Assembly (NCBI RefSeq): GCF_031951985.1
Contig: NZ_JAVLVU010000001.1
Span: 5,332,001 to 5,396,000 of the forward strand
DNA: 64,000 nt
Source of the DNA: Mucilaginibacter terrae
GTDB lineage: Bacteria > Bacteroidota > Bacteroidia > Sphingobacteriales > Sphingobacteriaceae
Direction: 5' to 3'
Position 1 is the stretch's first letter. Every line of letters begins with the position of its first letter. Shown here piece by piece: positions 53,129 to 63,285 of this stretch. The translations under genes were made by a program, and so were the position numbers. The notes below the pieces were generated by a model. The model was not told the DNA's origin. It saw nothing but the letters and a program-made list of their open reading frames with translations, and ran no database searches.

Positions 53129-54694
53129 TTAGTTACCATTTGTAGTTGTACTATCGGGCTTGAGCAACTTAATACACAAGTTAGTATAAAATTGATTTTC
53201 GGACCCTGATAGCTGGTAGGCTGCGGCATAGTAGTTTTTAAAGCCGGGTTCTTGCTGGTAGACTTCGTTATAATAAGGCTTTAAAAGGCGTTTAAAGGCA
53301 TTGCCCGCATTTTTGAAGTGAATAAAGTAATTGATATTGCAGCGCTCGGCCACCAGATTATTAAATTCAATAAACTCGGTGCCTTTGCTTAGATACTGGT
53401 TGTTGAAGTAGTTTTGTTTGTAGTTATTAATTTCGCGCTGTGAGTTAGCCAGTACCAGGTAGTTATCTAAAATAATGAAATACGGCTTACGGAATAACGA
53501 CATTACATCGCCCAATAAAAACAGGGGGATTTGATTATAGTTAAACTGCCCGCAATCATCTGTGATCATATTGCTGATGTTGTAGCAAAAAGGTTTTAAA
53601 CCTGCACCGTTTTTTAGTTTTATAATAGCCAGCTTTTCCTCAAAACGGGTGGTTATTATGGCAAATTCGTTATCCAGCAGTTTGTTAAATTCCGTATCAA
53701 ACTGTACACCGGTTTCGCTTTTTATTTTTTTGAACAGTGCCGAACGGTCTTTCTCTAACCCGGTTTTTTGTTCCCATTTAGCCAGTAAGGTTTTAAACCG
53801 GGCAACATCATTAAAACCGTAGCTGCTGCTGTATGCGGTAGTAATAGGAAATATTTCCTGTAACGACAGTTCAACGGGCGCCATTTGCCTGAAAAGGTCA
53901 AGATAGCTCATGGCTGCAGTTTGTTTAAAAGTGGTAAAGCCATTAAAAATCAGGGCATCGCTCTTATAATTTAAACTGAGAGCAGTGGTGGCGGGTAACA
54001 TCTGCAGCCCTTTAAAAATATCAGCCTGCCCTTTTTTATAAAACTGGTTAAGCAATTTGCCGCTTTGCTGGTAATTAATGTACAGGTTGCCTAAGGTGTT
54101 TGAATGCTGCTGATCAGACAAAAGCGCAAAATTGTCTTTATCGCTGGTTTTGTAATTCAAGCTTTCTTCTAAAAGTGGTTTAGAAAAACTACCTGCCCAG
54201 ATATTGCCATCTTTAGGTGCTATGTAAAAGTTTTTCTGTAATGAATCGGTACGGATGATGTAACCGGTTTTGCCTGCAATTTTAATGGATTGCAACTTTA
54301 ACCTGGCTAAAGCCTCGGGCTGTAAAGCACCCGTAGCTGGTATGGTAACCAGGTATTCTAAAGTATCATTAGCCTGTGGATGGATCGAAAAGAAGATGTC
54401 CTGAGCATTAAATACAGCTTGAGTTGAAACATTTTCTAAAATTAAACTGCGGATGCTGTGCAGTTCGTTCATTTTTTGTTGGCCAATAATTGAAGTGAAG
54501 AGTTGGCTGTTGTTGTAAATATCGTAAAAACTGGCATCGTTATTAAACTCAAATACTAATGCAGCCGATGAAGGTATGGTATTTATAACCTGTGCCGTAC
54601 GAGGCCCTGCCAGGTTTAAGTTATCGAAGTACTTAACTGTTACTACCACGGTAGCCGCAACCAAAAGTATAGTGATAATAATCAGTCGTTTCAT
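53129..54694 (-). CDS. Hypothetical membrane-anchored protein, DUF3352-like
   Basis: 521 residues with a single N-terminal membrane helix (LIIITILLVAATVVVTVKYF) and a large soluble part outside. TIPSSAALVFEFNNDASFYD, GLQMLPATTALSLNYKSDAL and later LGDVMSLFRKPYFIILDNYL give repeated mixed beta-alpha units. It lies upstream of the DUF5723 gene on the same strand with about 85 bases between, so the two may be linked. No firm function. Confidence 0.6.
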   Translation of the reverse strand: MKRLIIITILLVAATVVVTVKYFDNLNLAGPRTAQVINTIPSSAALVFEFNNDASFYDIYNNSQLFTSIIGQQKMNELHSIRSLILENVSTQAVFNAQDIFFSIHPQANDTLEYLVTIPATGALQPEALARLKLQSIKIAGKTGYIIRTDSLQKNFYIAPKDGNIWAGSFSKPLLEESLNYKTSDKDNFALLSDQQHSNTLGNLYINYQQSGKLLNQFYKKGQADIFKGLQMLPATTALSLNYKSDALIFNGFTTFKQTAAMSYLDLFRQMAPVELSLQEIFPITTAYSSSYGFNDVARFKTLLAKWEQKTGLEKDRSALFKKIKSETGVQFDTEFNKLLDNEFAIITTRFEEKLAIIKLKNGAGLKPFCYNISNMITDDCGQFNYNQIPLFLLGDVMSLFRKPYFIILDNYLVLANSQREINNYKQNYFNNQYLSKGTEFIEFNNLVAERCNINYFIHFKNAGNAFKRLLKPYYNEVYQQEPGFKNYYAAAYQLSGSENQFYTNLCIKLLKPDSTTTNGN

Positions 54695-54786
54695 AATAAA
54701 TTAAGTTAGGCAAATGTAGATTTTTACCTGATGCCAATAAAGTAATACTTGCAATTGGTTAATTTAGCCATCTGTTTACGCTGCAC

Positions 54787-55173
54787 ATGAATAAAACCAT
54801 CATTACTACCGCTGCTTTTTTAGGTATGTTAGCCGTAATAAACGGCGCTTTTGGTGCACACGCGCTCAAAGCCAAACTCGAACCTCAGCAATTACAGGTT
54901 TGGGGTACGGCGGTACAGTACAATTTTTACCATATTTTTGCATTGCTGGCTTTAGCGGCCTTAAACAAAACCGATAGTGGTTTAACCTATGCAAGCTTCT
55001 GGTTGTTTACTTTAGGTATCGTGTTTTTTTCGGGCTCGTTATACCTATTATCATGCCGTGCAATATTGCAGTGGGACTGGCTGCGTATATTGGGGCCTAT
55101 AACCCCAATAGGCGGCCTGTTGTTTATTGCAGGTTGGATTACCCTGGCACTTAGTGCAATAAAGGCTAAATAA
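54787..55173 (+). CDS. DUF423 family membrane protein
   Basis: 128 residues with four membrane helices. LGMLAVINGAFGAHALKAKL, YNFYHIFALLALAAL, FFSGSLYLLSC and PITPIGGLLFIAGWITLAL match DUF423 (YgdD). Function unknown. It sits 5 bases before priA. Confidence 0.9.
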   Translation: MNKTIITTAAFLGMLAVINGAFGAHALKAKLEPQQLQVWGTAVQYNFYHIFALLALAALNKTDSGLTYASFWLFTLGIVFFSGSLYLLSCRAILQWDWLRILGPITPIGGLLFIAGWITLALSAIKAK

Positions 55174-55178
55174 CCCAC

Positions 55179-57665
55179 ATGTTAGAGTTTGCCGATAATC
55201 ATCATACCGACCGTTTAACGCTTTTTGCCGAGGTAATACTACCCCTGGCAATAGCTAAAAATTATACTTACCGTGTTCCGTACGAAATGAACGATGCGGT
55301 AGCTGTGGGTAAACGGGTAATGGTGCAGTTTGGCAAAAGCAAATTATACACCGCTATTGTAGCCGGTATTGGTACCGAAGCTCCTCAAAAGTATGAAGCC
55401 AAATACCTTTTAGAAGTACTGGACGACCGCCCTGTGGTAACCCAGCAACAACTGGAGTTTTGGAAGTGGCTGGCCGATTATTACCTGTGCAACGTGGGCG
55501 AAGTAATGGCCGCAGCACTACCCGCAGCCCTCAAACTGGCCAGCGAAACTAAGATCATGCTCAACCCCGATGGTAACATCGACCGTTCGCTGTTGCATGA
55601 TAAAGAGTTCTTAATTGTTGATGCGCTCGACATTCAGCCCATACTCAGCGTTAGCGATATAGTTAAACTGCTGGGGCAAAAAATTGTAATGCCGGTGCTT
55701 AAATCAATGTTCGATAAAAACATTATCCACATTAGCGAGGAGGTAAGCGAACGTTACAAACCCCGCAAGCGCAGTTACATCAAGCTGAATAGTTTATATA
55801 ACGAGCCCGATATGCGTCGCGAGCTTTTTGCCGAACTGGAACGCCGTGCACCCAAACAGGCCGATGCCGTGCTGGCTTATCTTAAACTATCGCGCGAGCA
55901 ACCCCTGGTATCAAAAAACGATTTAATGGAAGCCAGCGGTGCCAGTGCTGCTATTATCAAGGCATTGAGCGATAAAGAGGTGTTTTACATCGAAGAGCGC
56001 AATGTAAGCAGGTTGTATTATGAAGAATTTGACTTAGCGGCTAATTTTGAATTAAGCGAGGCACAGCAAAACGCGCTGACTGATATACAAAATCATTTTA
56101 AAGAAAAAGAAGTGGTACTGCTGCACGGCGTAACCTCATCGGGTAAAACCGAAATTTATATAAGGCTGGTAGAGGAAGCATTACATGCCGGTAAACAAGT
56201 GCTATATCTGCTGCCCGAAATTGCCTTAACCACCCATGTTATTGAACGCCTGCGCAAGTATTTTGGTAACGATATTGGCGTGTACCATTCCCGCTTTAAT
56301 GATAACGAAAGGGTAGAGGTTTGGCAAAAGGTGCTCAATCATGAGTATAAAGTGGTTTTGGGTGCACGTTCGGCGGTGTTTTTGCCGTTTGATAATTTGG
56401 GTTTGGTGGTAGTGGATGAGGAGCACGAAACCTCGTACAAGCAATTTGACCCCGCGCCGCGCTACAACGCGCGCGATGCCGCTATTTACCTGGCCGGCCG
56501 GTACCAGGCTAAAGTATTGCTCGGTTCGGCCACACCATCGTTCGAGTCGTACTTTAACGCCCGTACAGGCAAATTTGGTTTGGCCGAAATTACCGAACGG
56601 TTTGGCGGTGTAAGCCTGCCCGAAATTGAGGTGGTGAGCATTACCGAAGAAACCAAAAAGAAAACCATGCAGTCGCACTTTAGCAGTGTGCTCATGAATG
56701 ATATACAAACGGCGCTCACCAACAAAGAGCAGGTCATATTATTCCAAAACCGTAGGGGATATGCACCCGTGCTGGTATGCCGGGTATGTGCATTTACACC
56801 TAAATGTATTAACTGCGATGTGAGTTTAACCTATCATAAAAGCAGTGCTCACCTGCATTGCCATTATTGCGGCTATAAGGAAGAAAGCCTGAGTGTTTGC
56901 CCCGCCTGTGGTTCAACCCACCTGGAATACAAAGGTTTTGGCACCGAAAAAATAGAAGACGAGTTACAGGTTTTATTACCTGATGCCCGCATTGCCCGTA
57001 TGGATTTAGATACTACCCGTGCCCGTAATGCTTACCAAAATTTGCTCAACGATTTGGAAGAAAAACGCATTGATATACTGGTGGGTACCCAAATGGTAGC
57101 TAAAGGACTTGATTTTGCCGATGTAACAGTAATAGGTATTATCAACGCCGATAGCTTGCTCAAATATCCGGATTATCGAGCCAACGAGCGCAGTTTTCAA
57201 ATGCTGGCACAGGTAAGCGGCAGGGCAGGGCGCAGGGGTAAGCAAGGCAAGGTGGTTATACAAACCTATAACCCGCAGCACCGGGTAATTGGCCAGGTTA
57301 TAAGCAACGATTATAAAGAACTGTACCTTAGCGAAATAGACGAGCGTAAAAACTTTAAATATCCGCCCTTTTACCGCATTATCCAGATGGATATTAAGCA
57401 CAAGGATGCCGAGAAATTGCACTACCAGGCCGAATACCTTGCAGTAGAATTGCGTAAACACTTTGGTGACAGGGTAATTGGTCCCGAATACCCGCTTGTA
57501 AGCCGTATACGTAACTTTTACATCAAGAGTATTATGCTAAAATTTGAAAAGGATAACATATCTATTGTGAAGGTAAAATCAGTGATACGCGATGTTATCC
57601 TGCAGTTTCAAACCACACAACTCAGCAAAGGCTGCATTATACAGCCCGATGTAGATCCGTATTAA
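55179..57665 (+). CDS. priA: Primosomal protein N' (PriA helicase)
   Basis: 828 residues. The N-terminal DNA-binding domain begins RLTLFAEVILPLAIAKNYTY. The helicase has Walker A (LLHGVTSSGKTEIY), DEEH in LVVVDEEHETSYKQFDPAPR, and a zinc region with CRVCAFTPKCINCD and HCHYCG...CPACGS, then VGTQMVAKGLDF and SGRAGRRGKQG. It restarts stalled replication forks. It probably shares a transcript with the DUF423 gene 5 bases upstream. Confidence 0.96.
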   Translation: MLEFADNHHTDRLTLFAEVILPLAIAKNYTYRVPYEMNDAVAVGKRVMVQFGKSKLYTAIVAGIGTEAPQKYEAKYLLEVLDDRPVVTQQQLEFWKWLADYYLCNVGEVMAAALPAALKLASETKIMLNPDGNIDRSLLHDKEFLIVDALDIQPILSVSDIVKLLGQKIVMPVLKSMFDKNIIHISEEVSERYKPRKRSYIKLNSLYNEPDMRRELFAELERRAPKQADAVLAYLKLSREQPLVSKNDLMEASGASAAIIKALSDKEVFYIEERNVSRLYYEEFDLAANFELSEAQQNALTDIQNHFKEKEVVLLHGVTSSGKTEIYIRLVEEALHAGKQVLYLLPEIALTTHVIERLRKYFGNDIGVYHSRFNDNERVEVWQKVLNHEYKVVLGARSAVFLPFDNLGLVVVDEEHETSYKQFDPAPRYNARDAAIYLAGRYQAKVLLGSATPSFESYFNARTGKFGLAEITERFGGVSLPEIEVVSITEETKKKTMQSHFSSVLMNDIQTALTNKEQVILFQNRRGYAPVLVCRVCAFTPKCINCDVSLTYHKSSAHLHCHYCGYKEESLSVCPACGSTHLEYKGFGTEKIEDELQVLLPDARIARMDLDTTRARNAYQNLLNDLEEKRIDILVGTQMVAKGLDFADVTVIGIINADSLLKYPDYRANERSFQMLAQVSGRAGRRGKQGKVVIQTYNPQHRVIGQVISNDYKELYLSEIDERKNFKYPPFYRIIQMDIKHKDAEKLHYQAEYLAVELRKHFGDRVIGPEYPLVSRIRNFYIKSIMLKFEKDNISIVKVKSVIRDVILQFQTTQLSKGCIIQPDVDPY

Positions 57666-57668
57666 TAC

Positions 57669-57998
57669 TTAGCGTTTTATATCATACAAGTGAATAAAGT
57701 TGGGGCCATTTGCATTAAATCCGCAGGCAAACTTTCGTTCCGATACCGAGTATGAAATGTCTACCTTAATGTTATCTATTTTAAAGCTCTCGGGTAAATT
57801 ATCAGGGCTGTAATTAATATTATCAACTCTTATAAGCCATCCGCAACCATCTGCCGCCGGGGTACATCCATCAATAACTGTGGCTGAAGTAGCGCTCAGG
57901 CGATCGCTATTTTCACAATTGTCTTTTTTACAAGCTGTAATCAATGTAAGTATCACCACTGCTTTTAGGGCATGCTTTAAGTTGTTAAGTGTTTTCAT
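57669..57998 (-). CDS. Small lipoprotein, hypothetical
   Basis: 109 residues from the ATG at 57998; an alternative 7 codons upstream is less likely. The signal ends in a lipobox (LITAC) with the Cys at about residue 23, so the protein is lipid-anchored. It holds several more cysteines (KKDNCENS, VIDGCTPAADGCGW, KFACGFN), perhaps disulfide-bonded. No family recognised. It converges on priA with only 3 bases between. Confidence 0.7.
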   Translation of the reverse strand: MKTLNNLKHALKAVVILTLITACKKDNCENSDRLSATSATVIDGCTPAADGCGWLIRVDNINYSPDNLPESFKIDNIKVDISYSVSERKFACGFNANGPNFIHLYDIKR

Positions 57999-58278
57999 AA
58001 ACGTGCTTTTACAACACATTACGTTTAACTACCGTATAACGAAACATTGATACATGTTATCAAATTGTTAACAATGAGATGTTTATGCGAGAAATGACAA
58101 TGACGTTCTACAGGTGAGAGCTTTTAACTAAAAGTATATAACGAGTATATGCCTAAAGGCTTAGTATTCATAATAGGAATATGTCATATAAATCTCACTA
58201 AAATGGCTCTCTTATTAGTTTTTAATTAAATAGATTCATTTATTTGTGGAATAATATCTACCGGTATTAAATACAACT

Positions 58279-60111
58279 ATGAAATTGGATAAGGCGGCCC
58301 ACCCTGCTGGCTTCGAAGTATTGTTTTATCAAAACCCGCAACCTATGTGGATTTTTGATGTGCATACTTTAGGTGTTTTAGAAGTTAACAATGCTGCTTT
58401 AGTACGTTATGGATACAGCAGGGATGAATTTTTGAGCAAAACGATACGCGAACTGCGCCCGCCTGAGGATGCGGAGTTTATTGACGAAATTTTACCGCAG
58501 ATTAGAAGCACAGAAACCAATTACCGGGAGTTTAGGCATTTAACCCAGGACGGACGAATTTTATATGCCGAAATTATATCATACAGTATAAATTATAATG
58601 GTGTGGCTGCCCGTGTGGTTTATGCCCGTAATGTTGATGAAGCGAGGGAACTTGCCGGTAAACTTAAACTTACCCAACACCGGTTGCTGCAGATATTGGA
58701 AACAACGGTGATCGGTTTTTTGCAGATTGATTTTGACTGGACCATTAACTACTGGAACCATGCCGCCGAAGATTTAACAGGCTATTACAGGGATGCCGTA
58801 CTGGGTCGAAAGCTATGGGACGTGTTGCCAGAGATAAGGCATTCCAACTTTTATAAATACCTGCACCAAACCATGGAAGAGCGTCACAGCATTGATTTTG
58901 ACGATTACTTTTGGCCTACGCAAAAGTGGCTTGTGTGCAATGCCTATACTACAGAGGAAGGTATAATTATTCACTTCAGAGACATAACCCGCAAAAGGCT
59001 TGCGCAGGAAAACCTGCTTGAGAAAATTGACCAGCTAAAAGAAGTGTCGTTTTTAAACTCGCATGCTTTGCGTAAACCTATTGCCAGTTTGTTGGGTTTA
59101 ACACAATTAGTTAGCGGCGATATGATAACCCCTCAAGAGTTTAAGCAAATATCGGCGCTTATTAACGAGTGTAGTATTGACCTTGATAATATTGTTAGGG
59201 AAATTAACCGCAGGGTAGGCGATGAAGAGTACATGCAATTGCTGGATATTGAGGCTTCAGTTTTTGATTTCGGAAATTTGGTAAAAGATGTGGTTGCTAA
59301 ATTGCAACCGCTATACAAGCCTACAAAAATTGCAATTTCGGGTATTACTCATCAGCAATTTTATGGCCTGCGGCAAAGTATCGAGATGGCCTTAATGTAT
59401 TTAATTGAAAATGCGGTAAGGTACTCGGCACAAGGCAGTAATATCTACATTAAAACTGAAATTATAAATCAAAATATAGTACTTTCAGTTGAAGATGAGG
59501 GAGTTGGAATGGACATGGAGCAATTGCAAAACTTGTTCATTAATATAAACCGCCAAAAACATGTAAGCGCCACGTTAGGGCTGCCTAAAATTAATGAAGT
59601 TTGCCGCCGTCATCATGGTAGTATGTGGATTGAAAGTATACCCGGCAAAGGTTCCGAATTTTTTCTGAGGTTCCCGCTGTCAAATGTATCGGCTTATAAG
59701 GCAACCGGTAAAACCGATTTTTCGGTGTATCATAATGCTACCTGTGATATTGGTTACAATGCCGGGCTTGATATCAGTATATTAAACTGGACCGGTTTTC
59801 AAAATTACTACACTGTTAGGGATGGATGCCTTGAATTAATAGAGATATTAAAGAAAGAGCCTTGCAGCCGCGTTATTAATAACAACTCTGAGGTTGTTGG
59901 TGGCTGGATGGATGCCTGTGATTGGGTAATAGACACGCTATTTCCGTTGGCCGAACAAGTGGGGATTAAGTACGTGGCATGGGTGTATTCTCCAAGTACA
60001 TTCAGTAAACTATCGGCCGCTTACATGCTCATGAAGCTTAATACCAGTATAGTTATTGAAGGTTTTGCCGATCAGCAAAGCGCCGAAGACTGGCTTTCAG
60101 GACTTGAGTAA
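58279..60111 (+). CDS. PAS-domain histidine kinase with an extra C-terminal domain
   Basis: 610 residues without membrane helices. Two PAS modules (QNPQPMWIFDVHTLGVLEVN; LETTVIGFLQIDFDWTINYW) are followed by HisKA with FLNSHALRKPIASLLGL, a HATPase domain (IEMALMYLIENAVRYSAQG, LSVEDEGVGMD, IPGKGSEFFLRFPL) and about 120 further residues (AGLDISILNWTGFQNYYTV to AEDWLSG). That last part resembles the STAS-like or SpoIIAA-like fold in length and pattern. The kinase is probably cytoplasmic, with no adjacent regulator. It is followed by a terminator. Confidence 0.85.
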   Translation: MKLDKAAHPAGFEVLFYQNPQPMWIFDVHTLGVLEVNNAALVRYGYSRDEFLSKTIRELRPPEDAEFIDEILPQIRSTETNYREFRHLTQDGRILYAEIISYSINYNGVAARVVYARNVDEARELAGKLKLTQHRLLQILETTVIGFLQIDFDWTINYWNHAAEDLTGYYRDAVLGRKLWDVLPEIRHSNFYKYLHQTMEERHSIDFDDYFWPTQKWLVCNAYTTEEGIIIHFRDITRKRLAQENLLEKIDQLKEVSFLNSHALRKPIASLLGLTQLVSGDMITPQEFKQISALINECSIDLDNIVREINRRVGDEEYMQLLDIEASVFDFGNLVKDVVAKLQPLYKPTKIAISGITHQQFYGLRQSIEMALMYLIENAVRYSAQGSNIYIKTEIINQNIVLSVEDEGVGMDMEQLQNLFININRQKHVSATLGLPKINEVCRRHHGSMWIESIPGKGSEFFLRFPLSNVSAYKATGKTDFSVYHNATCDIGYNAGLDISILNWTGFQNYYTVRDGCLELIEILKKEPCSRVINNNSEVVGGWMDACDWVIDTLFPLAEQVGIKYVAWVYSPSTFSKLSAAYMLMKLNTSIVIEGFADQQSAEDWLSGLE

Positions 60112-60135
60112 GTTTCTTATTGATACTGTTTTTTT

Positions 60136-60167
60136 AATGGCTGCGTAAATTTTATGCAGCCATTTTT
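60136..60167 (+). terminator. Rho-independent terminator of the PAS kinase gene
   Basis: AATGGCTGC and GCAGCCATT form a perfect 9-base-pair stem around an 11-base loop, followed by TTT. It begins 25 bases after the stop. Confidence 0.85.
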
Positions 60168-60341
60168 TGTGCCTGTGAATTGTTATTAAAGTAGTAAATA
60201 AATAATTGATTGTTAAATATTTATAACATTTAAAATGTCGTAGTTTATCTCAGTATGACAGGCATAACATCAACGCTTATCTTAATAGCTGCCAACATTT
60301 TTAAACAATCATGCGTTTATTGCTTGTATTAACTATTAGTT

Positions 60342-60845
60342 ATGCTTTTAGGCGCAAACAACACGCATCAACAACACAATAGCGAAGAAGCTTTCATTGT
60401 ACAGCTTATAAATCATGAGCGGTACACAGAGGCTTACGGGTTGCTTTTAAAAGAGCAGCCTGGCAATCCTGCTACGTATTTTAATACAGCGCTCTGTTTG
60501 TACTGGGTGCAAAATTACAGTGCAGCCCTGCAGTTTTTAGATAAAGCCGACATGGCCTTACAGGGTATGGCTAACCTATCAGCGCAACCACCCGACGCTG
60601 TTTATCAATCCATCATAAACAAGCAAAACCAAACCAACGACCATTTTATACCGGTAGATAAAAAGTATGTACTACTTTTTGGCAACCGGTTTAGGGATGC
60701 CATTGTACGTTTAAAAACCGATTGCTGGCTACAGTTGAATGAATGGGGCAGGGTAATTGAAACAGCAACTCCTCTACGGCATAAAAATTATGGCAACATA
60801 ACTTATGCTTTGCAAACAGCCCAAAATAAACTTTCACAATCATGA
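60342..60845 (+). CDS. Hypothetical TPR-like protein
   Basis: 167 residues. NHERYTEAYGLLLKEQPGNP, ATYFNTALCLYWVQNYSAAL, QFLDKADMAL and LQLNEWGRVIETATPL look like two to three tetratricopeptide-like helix pairs. No signal or membrane helix. Its TGA overlaps the ATG of the ankyrin gene (ATGA), so both are translated together. Role unknown, probably protein binding. Confidence 0.7.
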   Translation: MLLGANNTHQQHNSEEAFIVQLINHERYTEAYGLLLKEQPGNPATYFNTALCLYWVQNYSAALQFLDKADMALQGMANLSAQPPDAVYQSIINKQNQTNDHFIPVDKKYVLLFGNRFRDAIVRLKTDCWLQLNEWGRVIETATPLRHKNYGNITYALQTAQNKLSQS

Positions 60846-62284
60846 ATGAATTTAATCAGATCATAGACGCTTATCAAAAGAACATGTTTGCTCAAGGGCA
60901 ACAACCTATTAATGTAAGTGCATTATACCAGGCGTTGCCTGATATTAATATTAAGAACGATAGCGAAGAAAGCCTGTATCATGTGGCTGCCCGTTTTGCC
61001 GATGCCCAGGCAGTGAAATTTTTAAAAGATGCCGGTTTAAAACCATCAACCGATAAATATGGTAACACGCCTCTACATGCACTTACCACTACCCGGTACG
61101 ATTTTAAAAGCGAGCAACTGGAGACCAAAGCTGCGCAGATTTATGATACGGCAACCGCATTGCTTGAGGCAGGGGTAAATGCTAAAAAGAAGAATGACTC
61201 GGGCAAACTGGCGTATTACGAAGCTGGTTTGCAGTACATGTATCCATTTTTGCAGGCCATGGCCGATGCCGGTATTAAAATGAATGCCACAGCCGATGAA
61301 GGCAAGAACCTGCTGCACACCATTTGCGATAAACTGGTGCACCGTAAAGATTTGCCGGGTGCAATAGAGGCTGCTACTAAAACAGCCCGTATCCTCCTCG
61401 AAAAAGGTGGCATCGACCCTAAAGATAAAGATATTTTTGAAACTACCCCCTTAACCTATGCGCAGCGGAGCGGTGTTAAAGAAATTGCCGCCCTGCTATC
61501 AGGCAACGAGGCCGACACTGCAACCGGCGGCATGACCATACACGAGGCCGTATTAAACCGCGATGTTACCGCTGTTGAAGCTATTATAAAAAGCGGTGCC
61601 GATTTGGATGAAATGTCTGATCATTACCGCCGTACAGCACTTATGCTGGCTTGCGAGTACCCGTCGGCACCCATGGTGGAGTTGCTGCTTAATGGTGGAG
61701 CAAATGTTAATTACCGCAGCGGTACAGGCGAAACTGCCGCTTTTTGCCTAATTACCAAAGGTATAAGCAATTTTGGCCGGGGCATGAGTCAGGATTTAAA
61801 AGACATAGTGAGCATGTTGCGCAGTCTTATTGCTAAAGGGCTTGATATGGATGCCGAGGTAAATCATGAAGGCGATACCGTGTTAAACCTGATTTGCCAG
61901 GCCGGTTACCTGGCCGATTTAAATACCCAACTGGCCGAAGAGATGGTTGAGGCTGGTTGCAATATTAATAAGCCTAACCTTGCCGGTAAAACACCGCTCA
62001 TGTCGTTTGCGGCACGTGGTAACGAGGCCAAATACGGTATAGCCGAACTGCTGCTCGATAACAATGCCGATGCCACCTATGTAGATAAAACCGGTAATAC
62101 CGCGCTGATGTATGCCGCCGCCAACCCCGATAAAGCATCGGCCAAAACTATTACCGGGTTGCTGCTGGATGCCGATACTTCAACTCTTGAAAAGGTAAAT
62201 AATGCCGGGCAGACCGCTATGGATATTGCTGTAAATAACAATAACGAAGCAGTAGTAAAACAAATACTTACCGTAACCGAATAA
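60842..62284 (+). CDS. Ankyrin-repeat protein
   Basis: 480 residues made mostly of ankyrin repeats: SEESLYHVAARFADAQAVKF, YGNTPLHALTTTRYDF, KNLLHTICDKL, YRRTALMLACEYPSAPMVEL, GDTVLNLICQAGYLADLNTQ, GKTPLMSFAARGNEAKYGIA and GNTALMYAAANPDKASAKTI. There is no signal peptide, so it is probably cytoplasmic. The start is fused to the stop of the TPR-like gene. The next ankyrin gene starts 10 bases later. Confidence 0.88.
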   Translation: MNEFNQIIDAYQKNMFAQGQQPINVSALYQALPDINIKNDSEESLYHVAARFADAQAVKFLKDAGLKPSTDKYGNTPLHALTTTRYDFKSEQLETKAAQIYDTATALLEAGVNAKKKNDSGKLAYYEAGLQYMYPFLQAMADAGIKMNATADEGKNLLHTICDKLVHRKDLPGAIEAATKTARILLEKGGIDPKDKDIFETTPLTYAQRSGVKEIAALLSGNEADTATGGMTIHEAVLNRDVTAVEAIIKSGADLDEMSDHYRRTALMLACEYPSAPMVELLLNGGANVNYRSGTGETAAFCLITKGISNFGRGMSQDLKDIVSMLRSLIAKGLDMDAEVNHEGDTVLNLICQAGYLADLNTQLAEEMVEAGCNINKPNLAGKTPLMSFAARGNEAKYGIAELLLDNNADATYVDKTGNTALMYAAANPDKASAKTITGLLLDADTSTLEKVNNAGQTAMDIAVNNNNEAVVKQILTVTE

Positions 62285-62294
62285 CTTATTTGCT

Positions 62295-63261
62295 ATGGAT
62301 AACATGTTTTTAAATGCATGTAAAAATGCACAAAAAGGAATTGTAGAAGCCTTCCTGAAAAAAGGTGGGATTAACGTTGATAAACGCGACGGATTAGGTA
62401 ATACGCCACTGTATTACGTATGCAGCAAAGGCGCTAAAGATATAGTTAAGCTGCTGATTAATGCCGGAGCCGATGTTAACCTGGCTAATAACACCAGCGA
62501 AACACCGTTGCATCTGGCTGCACGGGCAGGCAGTAAAGAAATTATAAAAATGCTTGTTGATGCCGGGGCTGACGTAAATGCCGGTAATAATACTGGCCAA
62601 ACACCTGTATTTTATTCGGTGCTGGCTTATAAAACCGAAACTGCGCTGTACCTTATTACTTTAGGTGCCGATACCGGGGTAAAGGATAATGGCGGTTATA
62701 ATATTTTTGACCATGCAACTGCCAATGGTATGCGCGAGTTAATAACTGCTTTAGGCGAGGCAAACACCGTGCAAAAGGATGATCATGGCAACACGCCGTT
62801 GCACCAGGCTGTGTATAATAATCAGAGCGAAACTGTAATGGCCCTGCTTAAATCCTCGGCAGCAAATGTTAACGAGTTGAATAATGGCGGGGTTAGTGCG
62901 CTTATATTAGCAGTAAATAACTCAAATATGCATGTGGCCGACTTGCTTATAAAAAATGGTGCCGATGTTAATTTGCACCTGCACAACGGTAATTCGGCAC
63001 TGCATTATGCGGCTGGTAATGGGTAATCATCATTTGGGTAAGCTTTTACTGCAATCGGGTGCCGACATTAACTCGCGTAACAGTTTTAGCGAAACACCGC
63101 TGATTGTTGCCGCACAATGTGGGTTTAACGATTTTACCGCAATGCTTATTGATAATGGTGCCGATGTTGCTGCCGTTGACAATAATGGCCGCAGTGCCAT
63201 GGATTTTGCAAGCGAAAGCGGTTATACCGAAATACTGGAACAATTGCTTGCCGCAAGCTAA
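62295..63261 (+). pseudogene. Ankyrin-repeat protein gene, frameshifted
   Basis: The first frame (62295-63026) has ankyrin repeats such as LGNTPLYYVCSKGAKDIVKL, SETPLHLAARAGSKEIIKML and HGNTPLHQAVYNNQSETVMA. It stops in the middle of a repeat (NSALHYAAGNG, stop 63024-63026). The +1 frame continues the repeat (NHHLGKLLLQSGADINSR, SETPLIVAAQCGFNDFTAML, GRSAMDFASESGYTEILEQL) to 63261. Removing one G from GGG at 63021-63023 restores a single frame of about 321 residues. It may be a mutation or a sequencing error. The gene is the third of the TPR-ankyrin run. Confidence 0.82.
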
Positions 63262-63285
63262 ATACTTATATTATTGATAAATAAT

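Noticed and set aside
60842..63261. Regular repeats in DNA as a tandem-repeat locus
   Set aside because: The periodicity is that of ankyrin codons with diverged bases, so it is protein repeat structure rather than a DNA repeat.
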